Positions 63,867 through 64,000 of a stretch of 64,000 bases of DNA are shown here, piece by piece. Source of the stretch: Psychrobacter sp. MF31 (GTDB taxonomy: Bacteria; Pseudomonadota; Gammaproteobacteria; Pseudomonadales; Moraxellaceae); the NCBI RefSeq assembly GCF_012847335.1, contig NZ_JABBDX010000007.1, forward strand, positions 80,968 through 144,967, in the 5' to 3' direction. How positions within the stretch are numbered: position 1 is the stretch's first letter; each line of letters begins with the position of its first letter. The position numbers and the translations under genes are program-made. The notes under the pieces were generated by a model. The model did no database searches. It had not been told where the DNA came from and saw only the letters and a program-made list of their open reading frames with translations.

Positions 63867-63894
63867 TTGACTTATGAATTGAAGCGTCTATAAT
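63867..63894 (+). promoter_or_regulatory. Strong promoter, probable rRNA P2
   Basis: TTGACT (63867-63872), 16-bp spacer, TATAAT (63889-63894), followed by ACGCACCTCACAAGG, nearly identical to the first promoter 136 bases upstream. It ends 106 bases before the window edge. Confidence 0.7.
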
Positions 63895-64000
63895 ACGCAC
63901 CTCACAAGGCAACACTGGTGCCAAGTTTGAAAGCTTGAATTGAATAAGCGAATCAAACGGCAATAACAGATTTCCTTGAGAAACAAATTAAAACAAAAGC

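Larger units (their letters stand above)
63650..64000. other. Right-end region: probable stable-RNA leader
   Basis: No ORF. It contains two strong promoters (63731-63758 and 63867-63894) with the same core and discriminator, followed by about 105 bases of GC-poor leader up to the window end. Tandem P1/P2 promoters of this kind are typical of rRNA operons. The gene they drive lies outside the window. Confidence 0.6.

Overview
The window is an ordinary stretch of chromosome from a gammaproteobacterium, most probably of the Moraxellaceae (Psychrobacter-like). This rests on protein character and gene order: rpsP-rimM-trmD-rplS, lgt-thyA-folA, hisIE next to tatABC, rpmI-rplT followed by pheS-pheT-ihfA, corC-lnt and anmK/tyrS. 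It is an inference, because no rRNA sequence is visible. Coding density is high and base composition is moderate. The one stretch that looks compositionally foreign is an AT-rich patch at about 59.2-60.4 kb.

Layout. 0-3 kb: the C-terminal part of a RstB-like sensor kinase, cut by the left edge, then an unlisted 59-codon membrane ORF, then a convergent EnvZ-like kinase with no response regulator beside it. 3-5.3 kb: the rpsP-rimM-trmD-rplS operon with a strong terminator. 5.3-19.4 kb: a DUF4442 hotdog protein, a small HNH protein, uvrC, the lgt-thyA-folA operon, an NRDE protein, rppH, an OsmC-MAPEG pair, dusC, a UvrD-type helicase, the hisIE-tatA-tatB-tatC cluster and a FadM-like thioesterase with a TTG start. 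19.7-24.8 kb: rpmI-rplT without infC, pheS, pheT and ihfA, with large inverted repeats around ihfA. 24.9-29.7 kb: a repeat-bearing lipoprotein, a YpfJ-type metallopeptidase, a glycine-zipper lipoprotein, rho with a long leader, and trxA. 29.9-43.1 kb: rluA, a hydroxyacid dehydrogenase, rapA, tesB, and a minus-strand run of DUF2339, rbgA/ylqF, GIY-YIG-DUF4357 and mutY, then a dienelactone hydrolase.

43.3-49.6 kb is an envelope-related stretch: a YcgN protein, a lipoprotein whose folded part resembles a protease pro-region, a membrane DUF4105 (Lnb-type) protein, corC, lnt and a small Ala/Glu-rich membrane protein. 49.9-58.9 kb: a POT peptide transporter and a three-domain aminopeptidase P (a plausible peptide uptake and degradation pair), a coiled-coil protein, fabF, anmK and tyrS. 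59-64 kb: a DUF1653 protein, the AT-rich patch with two unrecognised small genes, a THI5/NMT1-like protein without signal peptide and with 16-bp repeats upstream, a 211-aa unknown, divergent upp and a uracil-DNA-glycosylase-family gene, and finally two near-identical strong promoters that probably drive an rRNA (or other stable RNA) operon beyond the right edge.

I see no CRISPR array, insertion sequence, prophage or complete defence or toxin system. The leads most worth following are the DUF4105 protein close to lnt, the pro-region-like lipoprotein, the THI5-like protein with its repeats, the possible ADP-ribosyltransferase-like fold at 61.5 kb, the hidden small ORF at 1.1 kb and the long rho leader.
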